Shown here: in pieces, positions 12,403 through 23,109 of the stretch
Layout of the letters: every line of letters starts with the position of its first letter
How positions within the stretch are numbered: position 1 is the stretch's first letter
Source: Coffea arabica
Taxonomy: Eukaryota > Streptophyta > Magnoliopsida > Gentianales > Rubiaceae
Direction: 5' to 3'
NCBI RefSeq assembly: GCF_036785885.1
Contig: NC_092323.1
Span: forward strand, 15,942,501 to 16,006,500
Length of the DNA stretch: 64,000 bases
The notes under the pieces: generated by a model
The model's input: the letters and a program-made list of their open reading frames with translations, nothing else
The model's database searches: none
Told to the model about the DNA's origin: nothing
Program-made: the position numbers and the translations under genes

Positions 12403-12741
12403 GTCAATGAGATCTGCAATAATAAGAGACTCCAAATTGGAACAGCAACAATTAAAATTTTGTTTTACAACTGCAAAGCAATACAGTTACGTACAAAAAA
12501 GCACACATCGTTGTGTGAAATTTGGGACTAGAAAACAAATTTAGGATGTCAAAATCACAATCTTTATACGTCAATGAGATCTGCAATAATAAGAGACTCC
12601 AAATTGGAACAGCAACAATTAAAATTTTGTTTTACAACTGCAAAGCAATACAGTTACGTACAAACAAGCACACATCGTTGTGTGAAATTTGAGACTAGAA
12701 AACAAATTTAGGATGTCAAAATCACAATCTTTATACGTCAA
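12403..12741. repeat. 167-bp tandem duplication upstream of NAGK
   Basis: Two head-to-tail copies, 12403-12569 and 12570-12736 (extending to 12741), differ at only two visible positions. On the minus strand each contains CGTATAAAGA (TATAAA at 12568-12563 and 12735-12730), placed 250-420 bp upstream of the NAGK start codon. The duplication therefore probably covers the NAGK core promoter or leader. Near identity implies a recent event. Confidence 0.95.
12563..12568 (-). promoter_or_regulatory. Candidate TATA box for NAGK (proximal copy)
   Basis: TATAAA on the minus strand about 250 bp before the NAGK ATG, which would give a 5' leader of roughly 220 nt. An identical copy sits 167 bp further upstream (12730-12735) because of the tandem duplication. 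Not tested against transcript ends. Confidence 0.4.
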
Positions 12742-14799
12742 ATTCAGAGCCTAGATTACTAATGGAGCTCCCCTTACAGGTACAAGGAGGGTGTTGGAGG
12801 GATTTTTCTCTTTATAGTTCAAATAATAATGAATTATGGTTGATGACCAAGCATCTTCCAGATTCCAAAAGGTATTATTCGTAAAAAGAAAAAAAAACAA
12901 TAAACAAAACTGCCACTGAGGTTCATATAGCACTATAACAATTAAAGAACTGCTCAAGTGCAAATCATACAAAAAGTTCAGCAACCAGTGAAATTTAAAG
13001 CCAGTAAGAGGGTTCAGGAATTTCAAGATTGTCAAGTTTTATTCTTACTAACTAATAATCATCAGGTCAATAAACTCCAAAACTGATACCATTACAGCAG
13101 AAGTTCTAATTCTCATTCTCAGAGAACAGACAAATCATTAGATAATTTCCATCATGTTGACATAATATTTTAATAAAATGGACGTAATTGCAGTCACAGG
13201 GCCAAGGATAAAGAATGGAGCGCACAAAGTTTTCTTGGAGATCATTAGTACGAAAAATCAGGAACGTATCAACTTATTCTTCCTACTATACAGATTCTGA
13301 AAAGTATAGTTACAGCTCAAAAATCAGAATCATCCCAGTGTAATAACTAAGTAAAAATAATTTAATTAACTGCTGCAAATAATCAAGCACCTGCTATGCT
13401 TTAATACCTCTTGAGCTAAAGACTGCACAAATTAAACCAACAGCACCTGAAATTTACAGTTAAATCACAACAAATTATGCATATAGAGCAAAAACCCATT
13501 TACAAACATCAGCGAATAAAAAATTAGTACAAGTATATTATAGCAGTTGACTGGGGCAAATAATCAGACACCTAAGATGCATTACTACATAACCTACTTC
13601 AACAATCAGCAGCCCAATAATTGAGCCAAAAATTGCATAATTACAGCATCAGACAAAATTTTACCTTCCCCCGTAGAAATTTCAACCAACTATTAGAAGC
13701 AAAATGAGTAGAAATCCCTAATAGCGATGTTTTTGAGATGAAATTAAGATAAAATGATGAAGCCCTACACCGCCGCCATGTTATCTTTGTTCGCCCCTAC
13801 AAGAACTAAGTATTTAAGGGTAGAGAATTGAATAACAGTTAGTTGTTAATTAAGAAATCAGAAAATTATAGCAAATGAGAAAGGACAGAGAGGTCCAAAG
13901 GTAAAACGGGAAAAGAAAAAATTAATTGAATCTTTAGGAAATCCGAAAAAAAAAACATAGCGAATGAGAAAGGGCGACAAATGATTATTTAACGGTAGGG
14001 AATTGAATAAGATGTACATTAAGAAATCACAAAAAAGAAATTTAACAAATGAGAAAGGATGGACGAATCAGAGGATAAAATGGGGACAAATGAGAGGGAT
14101 AGACAAACCTAAAGGTAGAATGGTAAAAATAATTGGAAATGATAAAAAATTAAGAAATCCAAAAAATATAGCAAATGAGAAAGGGCACCAGATGATTATT
14201 CAAGGGTAGGGAATTGAATAACATGTCCATTAATAAATAACAAAAAGAGATGATTTTAGAAACCTCCATTAAGGTTTCTAATAGTTTCACTTAACACTAT
14301 TAAATTTTTAAAAATCTCACTTAACTCCCCAGACTTAAACTTTTTGTAACATTTGAAACTCATTTCAAAATATAATATTAAAAAATTCATTTTGGGAGAG
14401 TGAATACAATTTCATTCCAAGTTGGCCCTTTTCTTATGATTTCTTAATTATCATAATATGCCAAATCTATTACTTAACTTTTGCAAATTGATCAATGTCT
14501 CTTTAACAATTTTTGTGTCACTGCTTCAGATAAAATAGGTTAAATTACCTAAAATTATGAATAATTTATATTACTCTTAAAAATGACTTGCAATAATTTA
14601 TAACCATGAGAATATCTTTTTGGACTAACTTAAAAATAATAAAAAACAAGTTTATATATAAAATTTAGCATGTTGTATCTTTTTAGTTATCAAGCCATCG
14701 ATTTAGAAAAAATTAAAAAATGTGTAAATGATTTATTAATTAACTCAAAACACTTTGATAAAATGAGAGGAGATAGACAAATTCAAGGGTAAAACGGTT
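12742..14799. other. NAGK upstream DNA and degenerate ~190-bp repeats
   Basis: There is no protein gene. Three degenerate units share a GGTAGGGAATTGAATAA-like core (about 13824, 13994 and 14204) and each, where complete, is followed by AAATGAGAAAGG. They look like an old tandem repeat of about 190 bp, and a related fragment appears near 14765. A GC-rich patch at 13770-13800 (minus strand ATGGCGGCGGTG followed by a stop) may be an upstream leader exon; this is a guess. Confidence 0.45.
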
Positions 14800-14963
14800 A
14801 AAAAAAAGGGTTATAGATCCACCGAAGCGGGAAGCCTTAACCGGCTGTGTTGGTAACAGTTAAGGCCCGAAGGCCGTTCCCGTCCCTGTCGGGGGAGATG
14901 CCAACCATCTCTCCTTCTTATGAGCACGGTGCTTAAAGCTTATCCAACAGGCCGATGTGGGAC
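14800..14963 (-). ncRNA. Candidate structured ncRNA locus with USE motif
   Basis: On the minus strand an exact GTCCCACATCG, the plant snRNA-gene Upstream Sequence Element (RTCCCACATCG), lies at 14963-14953. About 145 nt downstream is a T8 run (14807-14800), a possible Pol III terminator. Between them is GC-rich, strongly self-complementary DNA: a GGCC-TTCG-GGCC tetraloop hairpin (14875-14864), an AGATG/CATCT hairpin near 14900, and CCTTAAC/GTTAAGG arms (14865-14859 and 14841-14835). I see no match to U1-U6, U3, 7SL or MRP RNA as I know them. TATA-like candidates downstream of the USE are weak. The same TCCCACATCGG word also occurs in some plant retroelement ends, so a repeat fragment is the main alternative. 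Confidence 0.3.
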
Positions 14964-15013
14964 AAGTTTCGGATACGACAATCCCAAAAGAAATGGATAC
15001 TAAAAAATATAAA

Positions 15014-15237
15014 GTCGCTGTGGTAAACTTAAGTACAGAAAAATTTTCGTGATTTCAAAACATACAATATGATGTCACATACTTTGAACTAATTTGTAAA
15101 AGTGACGGAATTCGTTAAAATTAATGAAAATGACCATTAATTTTAACGAATTCCGTCACCTTTATAATTAGTTCAAAACATGAGATGTCGTGTTTTGAAA
15201 TCATGGAATTTTTCTATGTATTAGATTTATCACGAGT
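15014..15237. mobile_element. Foldback MITE (~224 bp)
   Basis: A long near-palindrome. The left arm (about 15014-15125) is complementary to the right arm (about 15136-15237) around a ~10-bp centre. The inner ~25 bp, including GTGACGGAATTCGTTAAAAT, pair almost perfectly and the outer parts diverge. No coding capacity. A clear target duplication is not visible, so the superfamily is not assigned. Confidence 0.75.
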
Positions 15238-15564
15238 GATTTTTTTGTCTTTTGATCCAAAGAAAATCGATTTGCTTCGTACTATCCCTGTGCACTTAAA
15301 CACGCTTGTCATTAGTGGCGTATAAGAACCCATCTTTTTGGACGCTTGACCATTTTTTATAGTTTCATTGGGCTAATATTGTTCACGTTTAAAACAATGA
15401 CACCTACGTGAATATAAATAATATATAGGGAACGAATTACACGTGAATGAAAAAGTTTCATATTAACCTGAGAAAGAACTGAATTGTAATCATGACTTAC
15501 AAAAACTCCAAAATTTCATTGCTTTATTTACCCAAAAAACAAGTAGAATTTTTAGGGCTCCGGT

Positions 15565-15691
15565 TAATGTTTTAAAACCCGGACCGTCAAGTGAACCGGT
15601 AAAGTGAAAGGATCGAGGTTCAATCAGTCAGACCGGTTCAATCCCGGTTCAATAAATAAATAAATAAATAAATAAATAAATAGTATATTAT

Positions 15692-15726
<35 letters not shown>

Positions 15727-15736
15727 TATATATATC
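15565..15736 (+). mobile_element. Left-end fragment of hAT-like element plus microsatellite
   Basis: Starts TAATGTTTTAAAACCCGGACC and continues with GAACCGGT and GACCGGTTCAA words, matching the left end of the complete hAT-like element at 51,830. It breaks off into (AAAT)n (from 15651) and ACATAT repeats (to about 15735). No matching right end is nearby, so this is a truncated copy. Confidence 0.6.
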
Positions 15737-18700
15737 CTAATTTGCATCTCCTGTTAGTGTACTATCTACGTGCCTCTCCACGAACAGCAGAATTAGAGTT
15801 GAATCTAAATGCAAATTTCCTAGATCAGGAAACACACACACACACACCTATGCACAAAATAAGATATAAATGCTAAACTACAATTAACATAAGAGCAATA
15901 TCCACCAATTCACGCACACAATTAACATAGTTATCCAACTTACATGTCCAATTGTCTAAATATTAGAATTAACAAAAAACAATACAAGTCTAGAAAACAA
16001 TCAAAGGTCCAAACAAGTCCAATTTCTGAGGCTTCTATAATCTTCTTTGTAACGATTCGAATTCTTAATCTTCCATCCCAAAAAGCACTTAAGATCTTTA
16101 TGGTGGCCAGGCCAGCAGCCTAACAAGCCGTTGGTGGAATTTAGCAGTGAAGTACTGGGCCTTGAGAGTATTCCTTTGTAGTGAAACAGTGAATTAGAAA
16201 AGCAGTAGAAACCGGCAGATGCATTTCTTCCTTTTTCCGTTCTTCAAGAATAAAAAATAAAAAGCTTGAGATTGATCCCTGTTTTTGTGCCGGTCAGCCA
16301 CGTTAAGCTTACGCATGATTGATCAAAGAAGCTTTTGCAGTGAAGGTCCAAAAGGATTAGAATAATTTATTTTGCTTCAAAAACAAATTGAAACTTATTT
16401 ATCACATTAAGATTTTACTAGGACATCATATGCAACTTTTTCCACTTATGACCATGAAACTTTCTATCTAAATTGGTACAAATCCTTACTAGACTATCAT
16501 GCATCACACAATCATTACCTCAAAGACAGCAGTGAGTCATGTTTCAGAGCCTATCTTAAATTTGTATGTTTCCTACATTTTCGATCACCATAAGGCCAAG
16601 GTAGGAAACGGACATCAATAGAATAGACTGAGTAGCCAAAAATTTGACCACCAATTAACTGACATTTTGGTTGTCGGCCAAAAACTGAGTGGGAGTCTAC
16701 CTCCCTTAAGTTCCGGTTTCACCAGCGGCGCAACTCAACAACAGGGCAACCAAATTATCTAATGAGTAAAAAAAAATGAAAATTGCAGGACAAACAGACT
16801 GACAGCTTATCTAATTTGAGGACAAACCAAAAAAAAAATGATTTAGGCTGATCAGCTTATAATATAATCATTTAGGCTGCTGCTGCAATGACAAGTTAAT
16901 AAGGATCATATGCCCAAAAATTACAGCAGTATATATACAGAGGGCCGAGGGGACGGAAGGGCAACCAAAACCCAGTAATCAACAACGAAAGGAAAAAAAA
17001 GGGAAAAAGGATAAACGAACCTGGTATAAGATTGAGGCCTTTCAGGAGTGCAATAGAATGGGAAAACGTTTCAACTCGGCAGGTTCACTTTCAGTGCTGG
17101 TAATGCTGTACAAGACTCGATCATAAATTTTGTCCCTAAAGCTGTTGATTAATTGATGGATAGCAGCTGAGAATCGAAACAAAGGGAATTGAGTTGCTCC
17201 ATAGATCACTGTCCGTGATTGATTCCAGACTCCAGAGTTTTTTTTGGCTTAGAACTTAGAAGCGGTGCGGTGAGTAGAAAAACAGAAACTTCATGCTTCC
17301 TTTTTGCTGATTGCTATGGATCAGCTAGAGACGGAGCAGATTAAGGGTGAAGGAGCTAGAGACAGCAAGCAATTTGGGCAATTGTAGAGGAAGCAGAAGG
17401 AAGACCGAAGCGGCGGACCGAAGCGGCGAAGCGAAGAGTGAACTGAAGAAGTGAAGATTAGCCGATTAGGTTTAGACTAGGAGAGGTTCACCGCGCATCG
17501 AGCCCAGTTATACCCGCTTATTTTGCTAATTATTATGTAGCAGATGTAAATGAAAAACAAAATATTCAGAGTTGTACTCTTAGAAATTATATATAATTAG
17601 TTCAAAATTGTAAAAATATGAAATTCAAGAGATGAAAATTATTATACAACACCTTTACAAAAGGCCAGAAAAACATGATTAGAACATACACAACTGGCCA
17701 TTGATCCAATATACAAATTATATTGTGCTCTCCTCAAAATTTACGAATGAAATCTCATTCTTAAAAAGCATCAACAGTAACATACTTGCATTAATTAACA
17801 TAATTAAAAACTCTTTCTCAACATATCTTGTCTTTTGAGTTTTGAGGAAAGCGACCTCACAATTTCTGCACAGCTTTGATGCTAGAGAGGTTTTACAGCA
17901 TTATGGGATAAAGCCAATCAAAAGAAAAATAAAATCCTCCAAAAAATATCAAGGATATACATCATAAAGAAACCTCATTTTTTTCTTTTTCTTTTTCTTT
18001 TTTGGGTACATTGGAAAAGGTCATAATCTCTTAAATAGAAACAAAATGAGAATAAGCAATTGCTAACACATACGCATCCAACAAATCTCGCATCTCTGCA
18101 GGGATGTCATCAAGAACTTGTAAACCCAATGGACCATTAATGCTGCACTTGGCCAATCAATTTGTATATTGATTGCATTCCCTCCAAATATGACTCAGCT
18201 AACAGCCCCAGCCTCTTTGCTTTAACTCTCATATCTGAATAAGAAGATTATGATCTGCGGAGTTTTGATACCTAAATTTTTGACTAAAACTGCATGCAAG
18301 AAAAAGACCAATCAAATGGATCTACATATACCGTGCAATAGTAAGGGGCATAGATGACTGGTAATATCCTTCACATCATGCAAGTCAATCTCACAACTAT
18401 CATTTGGAGTAGTCCCATGCTGTTTCAAAAGATGCAAGCTAAATTGCTAAATGAAAATAAGAGGTTTGCCATATGCAAAAAACTCGTCAATGGTTTCCAA
18501 ACAAAATTTACTCTCAGTTTCGACGTTATGTACAACTAAAAACTAACTAAATTTAAGTGCAAACATCTGCTCCAAAATCTAACTTGGCAACTTTTCGTAT
18601 AGGAGAACAAAAGAATCAAGAAGATTTCTCAATAAAGCAGGACAAAAGGAAGTTTCTAAAAATTTTCAACTTAACTTTGATGCTCTTAGCCCAAGGACAA

Positions 18701-19277
18701 CAAAAAATTAGAACAATCCACTAAAATAAAATATAGAAGAAACTTTTCATGAAAGGGAGAGGAAGGAGAGAAAATATTAACGGCATTCAGAGGAGGAAGG
18801 GAGAAAAGAATATAGCAACAGAAGAAAGAATGAAGTAGAAGGGGAGACAACATTGGAAAAAAAAAGAAGAACTGTCTAGAGTAAGCTATAACCTTGTAAG
18901 CAACTCAAAAACAAAGATAAGATATGAAGTAATTTTCTTTTACACTGCACACTGGCCAATATTTACAGCCTCAAAACCAGCTAGAATTCCTCAAATTCAA
19001 ACAAGTCGGTATCTTATTATTTTCTTTATTAGTAAAAAGAAAACAAATAATATCATACTTTTCCATTCCAAACAAATTAATACAAGGTAGACCATAAAAC
19101 TGCCAAGTAGTCTGAATTTTCATTATAAACCATGCGGCCAATATCGAATAGTAAAGCTACAAGTCAAAACACAACTGCATAAGCAAATGCCATAATGAGC
19201 TTCACGAGAAACAGGAAAAAACTCACATGAGAAATTTACGAAGCACAGACAATTATCAGGTTGATACAATTTTGGAG
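15737..19277. other. Non-coding stretch before the copia element
   Basis: No convincing gene. 16.9-17.5 kb is more GC-rich and contains a repeated AGCGGCGGACCGAAGCGGCG-type patch (about 17400-17440), possibly an old promoter or leader. Apart from the LINE-like relic near 18.1 kb the rest is AT-rich with short meaningless frames. Confidence 0.45.
18055..18205 (-). pseudogene. Possible LINE RNase H relic
   Basis: The minus strand reads as a decayed peptide with LAKCSINGPLGLQVLDD followed by IPAEMRDLL, interrupted by a stop. It resembles the end of the RNase H domain of plant non-LTR retrotransposons (a ...ADxLAK...G...PP..V..LL pattern). Only about 40 residues are visible, so the call rests on pattern memory. 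Confidence 0.3.
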
Positions 19278-19282
19278 AAAGT

Positions 19283-19429
19283 TGTCAACTGGTATTTTGG
19301 GAGGAAAACATCTAGTCACCGTATTATGAGTGACCAACTAGTATTTATAGGAGTACAAACCTAACAAACTATTTACAAGAATACCCTTACTAATTTATTA
19401 TCTACAAGAATACTTATATTCTCTTGACA
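19283..19429 (-). repeat. 3' LTR of the copia element
   Basis: 147 bp, identical to the partner at 22958-23104. In element orientation it follows the polypurine tract GAGGGGGAG and contains a TATAAATA-like promoter sequence. Very short for a copia LTR. Confidence 0.95.
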
Positions 19430-19436
19430 CTCCCCC

Positions 19437-22400
19437 TCAAGTTGGAGCATATATATCATAAGCACCCAACTTGTTACAAATGTATTTCACCCTAGAACCC
19501 CCTAAACTCTTGGTAAACACATCAGCCAATTGATCTACAGACGGTACATGAGATGTCTTGATGACCCCGTCAAGCAATTTCTCTCGAATGAAATGACAAT
19601 CAACTTCAATATGTTTTGTCCTTTCATGAAACACTGGATTAGACGCAATATGAACAGCCGCCTGATTATCACACACTAAATTCATAGGCTGTTTATGCTC
19701 AAACCCAAGTTCCAGTAATATGCTCTTCAACCAAACCAACTCACACACAGTGTGAGCCATAGCGCGGTATTCAGATTCTGCACTTGATCTGGATACAACT
19801 GTTTGCTTCTTACTCTTCCACGACACTAAATTACCACCAACAAACACACAATATCCTGTAGTCGATCTTCGATCTGAGGCAGAACCAGCCCAATCTGCAT
19901 CACTATATCCTTCAATATCAGTGTGTCCATGATTTTGATACAGCAACCCTTTTCCAGGAGCACTCTTAAGATATCTGAGAATCCGTATAACAGCATCCCA
20001 ATGACTAGTACGAGGGGTATCAAGAAATTGACTCACAACACTCACTGCAAACGAAATGTCAGGTCTCGTTACAGTGAGATAATTTAATTTACCCACAAGT
20101 CTTCGATATTGCTTAGGATCATCAAGTAATGCACCTTGATCTCCTGCTAATTTCACATTTGGATCCATAGGAGTATCCACAGGTCGGCAACCTAACATCC
20201 CAACTTCACTCAACATATCGAGTACATATTTTCTTTGACATAAATAAATCCCATATTTAGACCGAGCTACCTCAATACCCAGAAAATACTGTAGATGACC
20301 TAAATCCTTTGTCTGAAAGTTTGCCTGCAGATTGGATTTAAGTTTCTGAATCCCCACAACATCATCACCTGTAATCACAATGTCATCCACATAAACAACT
20401 AATAAAATTTTACCAGCATTAGAATGCCGATAAAATACAGAGTGATCTACTCCACATCTTGTCAGACCGAACTCCATGACAACACTACTAAACCGGCCAA
20501 ACCAAGCCCTCGGAGACTGTTTCAATCCATATAAGGATTTTTTCAAACGACAAACCAACCGCGGATTCTCCCCTTGAACAACAAATCCAGGAGGTTGTTC
20601 CATATATACCTCTTCTTTCAAATCTCCATGCAGAAATGCATTTTTCACATCCAACTGATGCAATGGCCAATTATAAGTGGCTGCCAAAAAGATAAGAAGA
20701 CGAACAGAGGTAATCTTTGCAACAGGAGAAAAAGTTTCTAAGTAATCTACTCCATACACCTGAGTAAATCCTCTAGCTACCAGCCGAGCCTTCAATCTAT
20801 CAATAGAACCATTAGGCTGCACTTTTATAGTGTACACCCATTTACAACCAACAACAGGCTTACCTGAAGGACGAGGGACAAGATCCCAAGTACCATTTTG
20901 TTCCAAAGCAGACATCTCTTCTTGCATAGCTAATCTCCAACCAGGATGATTAAGAGCATAGGTAATAGACTTAGGAATGGAGATAGAATCAAGGGAAGCA
21001 ACAAAAGAAGAATATGACATAGAGAGACGAGAATAAGAAACAAAATTAGAAATAGGATGGGAAGTACAATGTCTCTTACCTTTGCGTAAAGCAATGGGAA
21101 GATCTAACTCAGAGGAGGGCGTCATACCTGGATTGGAAGATTGAGAATTAATTGGTGAAGTGCGTGGCATATCAGGAACTTTTTCAACCATGGAACGACG
21201 AGAGTAAACTTGAAGTTGAGGACGAGATAATCGAGCTATGGAATCTGGTGGACTAGATAACTCAGGTAATAAAGGGGAAGGGACTGGTAAAACAGGAGAG
21301 GAAAAAGAGGGACACTGGTCTAACTCACAAGACATACTTTGTTTGATAAAATACGGAGTGGATTCAAAGAAAGTAACATCAGCACAAGTAAAAAATCGAT
21401 TTAAAACTGGACTGTAACATCTATACCCTTTTTGCGCTCGTGCATATCCTAAGAAAATACACTTAATAGCACGAGAATCTAATTTATCCACCCCGGGAGC
21501 AAGCTGATGAACAAAGCAGACACATCCAAAAATACGATGAGGCAATTTAAACACAGGTTCATGAGGAAAAAGAATGGAGTGAGATAATTGACCTTCAAGA
21601 ATATTAGATGGCATGCGATTAATTAAATAACATGCAGTTAGAACTGCATCACTCCAAAATTGTTTGGGCACATTCATGTGCAACAACAGTGTTCGAGCAA
21701 TTTCGATTAAATGTCCAATTTTCCTTTCAGCAACTCCATTCTGTTGTGGAGTGTGAGGACAAGAGGACTGATGAATAATACCAGACTTAGTCATAAAGGT
21801 ATTAAAAGGAGTGGAAAAATATTCTTTCGCATTATCACTGCGAAGTATACGCACAGGCACACCAAATTGATTCTTTATTTCTGTAACAAATGCACAAAAA
21901 ATGGAATATAATTCTGAACGATCTTTCATTAAATAAAGCCATGTAACTCTGGAAAAATCATCAACAAAGACTACAAAATATTTAAAACCTAACTTTGAAG
22001 TGACTCGACTAGGACCCCAAACATCAGAATGAACTAACAAAAAGGGTTCAGAAACCCGTTTATTGACTTTAGGAGCAAAAGAAACACGATGATGCTTTCC
22101 TAACTGACAAGACTCACATTCTAACGAAGATAATTGATTCAAAGTAGGAACCAACTTTTTCAAATTTTGTAAAGACGGATGACCTAAACGACAGTGAATT
22201 TCAAGAGGAGAAACAGTAGCAGGACATGCTATCGGACCATTAAAGTTGAGAAAGTAAAGACCATTATGCTCATGCCCTCCACCAATCGTCCTCTTTGTCT
22301 TCAAATCCTGAATGACAACGGAATCAGGAGAAAAAGTAACTGTACACTGTAGAAATTTAGTGAGCTTACTAACAGACATTAGATTAAATGGTAAATTGGG

Positions 22401-22760
22401 TACGTAAAGAACAGAAGACAGCGGAAGTGATGGATTAATTTCTACAGTGCATAGTCCTTTAACTTTAGTGGTAGATCCATCAGCTAAAGTAACATGAGGA
22501 AAGGGAGTAGACTCTTGAAAATTAGAAAAAATTTTAGAGGTACCTGACATATGATCAGTAGCCCCGGAGTCAATAATCCATGAGTCATTACCTTTTTGTG
22601 CTAAAGAAGCAGAGGGAAGAGATGCGTGACTTGTAGTTTGGTACTGTAAGAATTTAACATAATCTTCCTCGGATATAATAACAGTTTTCTGGGACCTATG
22701 TGCTGAAGAACTTGATTTAACTTGATCAGTGGTAACCCCATTAGCAAAACTTTCAACCAT
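19437..22760 (-). CDS. Copia pol polyprotein (PR-IN-RT-RNase H), no gag
   Basis: From the first ATG (22760) the frame encodes about 1,107 residues without a stop. Domains in order: aspartic protease (DSGATDHMSG), GAG-pre-integrase (HCRLGHPS), integrase catalytic core with Asp/Asp/Glu in HSDVWGPS, RSDNAKEYF and PQQNGVAERK, reverse transcriptase (VKNAFLHGDLKEEVYMEQPPGF region, YGLKQSPRAW, YVDDIVITG) and RNase H (GYSDADWAG, SRSSAESEYRAMA). It ends LGAYDIYAP, typical for plant copia. The nucleocapsid CCHC knuckle and the rest of gag are missing: only about 200 bp lie between this ATG and the 5' LTR. The frame stays open for 11 codons upstream of the ATG. Pol catalytic motifs look intact, but without gag the element cannot build particles alone. 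Confidence 0.95.
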   Translation of the reverse strand: MVESFANGVTTDQVKSSSSAHRSQKTVIISEEDYVKFLQYQTTSHASLPSASLAQKGNDSWIIDSGATDHMSGTSKIFSNFQESTPFPHVTLADGSTTKVKGLCTVEINPSLPLSSVLYVPNLPFNLMSVSKLTKFLQCTVTFSPDSVVIQDLKTKRTIGGGHEHNGLYFLNFNGPIACPATVSPLEIHCRLGHPSLQNLKKLVPTLNQLSSLECESCQLGKHHRVSFAPKVNKRVSEPFLLVHSDVWGPSRVTSKLGFKYFVVFVDDFSRVTWLYLMKDRSELYSIFCAFVTEIKNQFGVPVRILRSDNAKEYFSTPFNTFMTKSGIIHQSSCPHTPQQNGVAERKIGHLIEIARTLLLHMNVPKQFWSDAVLTACYLINRMPSNILEGQLSHSILFPHEPVFKLPHRIFGCVCFVHQLAPGVDKLDSRAIKCIFLGYARAQKGYRCYSPVLNRFFTCADVTFFESTPYFIKQSMSCELDQCPSFSSPVLPVPSPLLPELSSPPDSIARLSRPQLQVYSRRSMVEKVPDMPRTSPINSQSSNPGMTPSSELDLPIALRKGKRHCTSHPISNFVSYSRLSMSYSSFVASLDSISIPKSITYALNHPGWRLAMQEEMSALEQNGTWDLVPRPSGKPVVGCKWVYTIKVQPNGSIDRLKARLVARGFTQVYGVDYLETFSPVAKITSVRLLIFLAATYNWPLHQLDVKNAFLHGDLKEEVYMEQPPGFVVQGENPRLVCRLKKSLYGLKQSPRAWFGRFSSVVMEFGLTRCGVDHSVFYRHSNAGKILLVVYVDDIVITGDDVVGIQKLKSNLQANFQTKDLGHLQYFLGIEVARSKYGIYLCQRKYVLDMLSEVGMLGCRPVDTPMDPNVKLAGDQGALLDDPKQYRRLVGKLNYLTVTRPDISFAVSVVSQFLDTPRTSHWDAVIRILRYLKSAPGKGLLYQNHGHTDIEGYSDADWAGSASDRRSTTGYCVFVGGNLVSWKSKKQTVVSRSSAESEYRAMAHTVCELVWLKSILLELGFEHKQPMNLVCDNQAAVHIASNPVFHERTKHIEVDCHFIREKLLDGVIKTSHVPSVDQLADVFTKSLGGSRVKYICNKLGAYDIYAPT

Positions 22761-22803
22761 AGCGAATAGCACTTCAAACAAAACAGCAATCAAAATTCGC
22801 TAT

Positions 22804-22912
22804 AAACAGTGCGCCGTGAACAGTGCGCCGTGAATAGTACCGGGGTGAACAGTATCGCGATGAACAGTACCGCGTGAACAGTGCGCGATGAACAGTATCG
22901 CGTCAAGACTTT
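22804..22912 (-). repeat. ~14-15-bp tandem motif in the copia leader
   Basis: Seven close units each carry TGAACAGT (or a one-base variant) spaced 14-15 bp, separated by GC-rich linkers such as GCGCG or ACCGCG. They lie between the primer-binding site and the pol start, where gag and leader would be. CCCTAACCCTA, close to a plant telomere repeat, is adjacent at about 22926-22937. Confidence 0.85.
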
Positions 22913-22945
22913 TGCTAGATGTTTAACCCTAACCCTAGGACTTTT

Positions 22946-22957
22946 GCTCTGATACCA
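22946..22957 (-). other. Copia primer-binding site
   Basis: TGGTATCAGAGC on the minus strand, directly after the 5' LTR, complementary to the 3' end of initiator tRNA-Met. Confidence 0.95.
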
Positions 22958-23104
22958 TGTCAACTGGTATTTTGGGAGGAAAACATCTAGTCACCGTATT
23001 ATGAGTGACCAACTAGTATTTATAGGAGTACAAACCTAACAAACTATTTACAAGAATACCCTTACTAATTTATTATCTACAAGAATACTTATATTCTCTT
23101 GACA
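22958..23104 (-). repeat. 5' LTR of the copia element
   Basis: 147 bp, identical to the 3' LTR at 19283-19429, followed in element orientation by the primer-binding site. Its outer edge abuts the AAAGT target duplication at 23105-23109. Confidence 0.95.
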
Positions 23105-23109
23105 AAAGT

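Larger units (their letters stand above)
19283..23104 (-). mobile_element. Complete Ty1/copia retrotransposon, young
   Basis: Two 147-bp LTRs (19283-19429 and 22958-23104) appear identical base for base and begin TGTCAA and end TTGACA. A perfect 5-bp target duplication, AAAGT, flanks the element (19278-19282 and 23105-23109). On the minus strand the primer-binding site TGGTATCAGAGC (complementary to initiator tRNA-Met) directly follows the 5' LTR and a polypurine tract (GAGGGGGAG) precedes the 3' LTR. Order protease-integrase-RT-RNase H is that of Ty1/copia. Total 3.8 kb is short because gag is absent. Identical LTRs show recent insertion. Confidence 0.97.
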
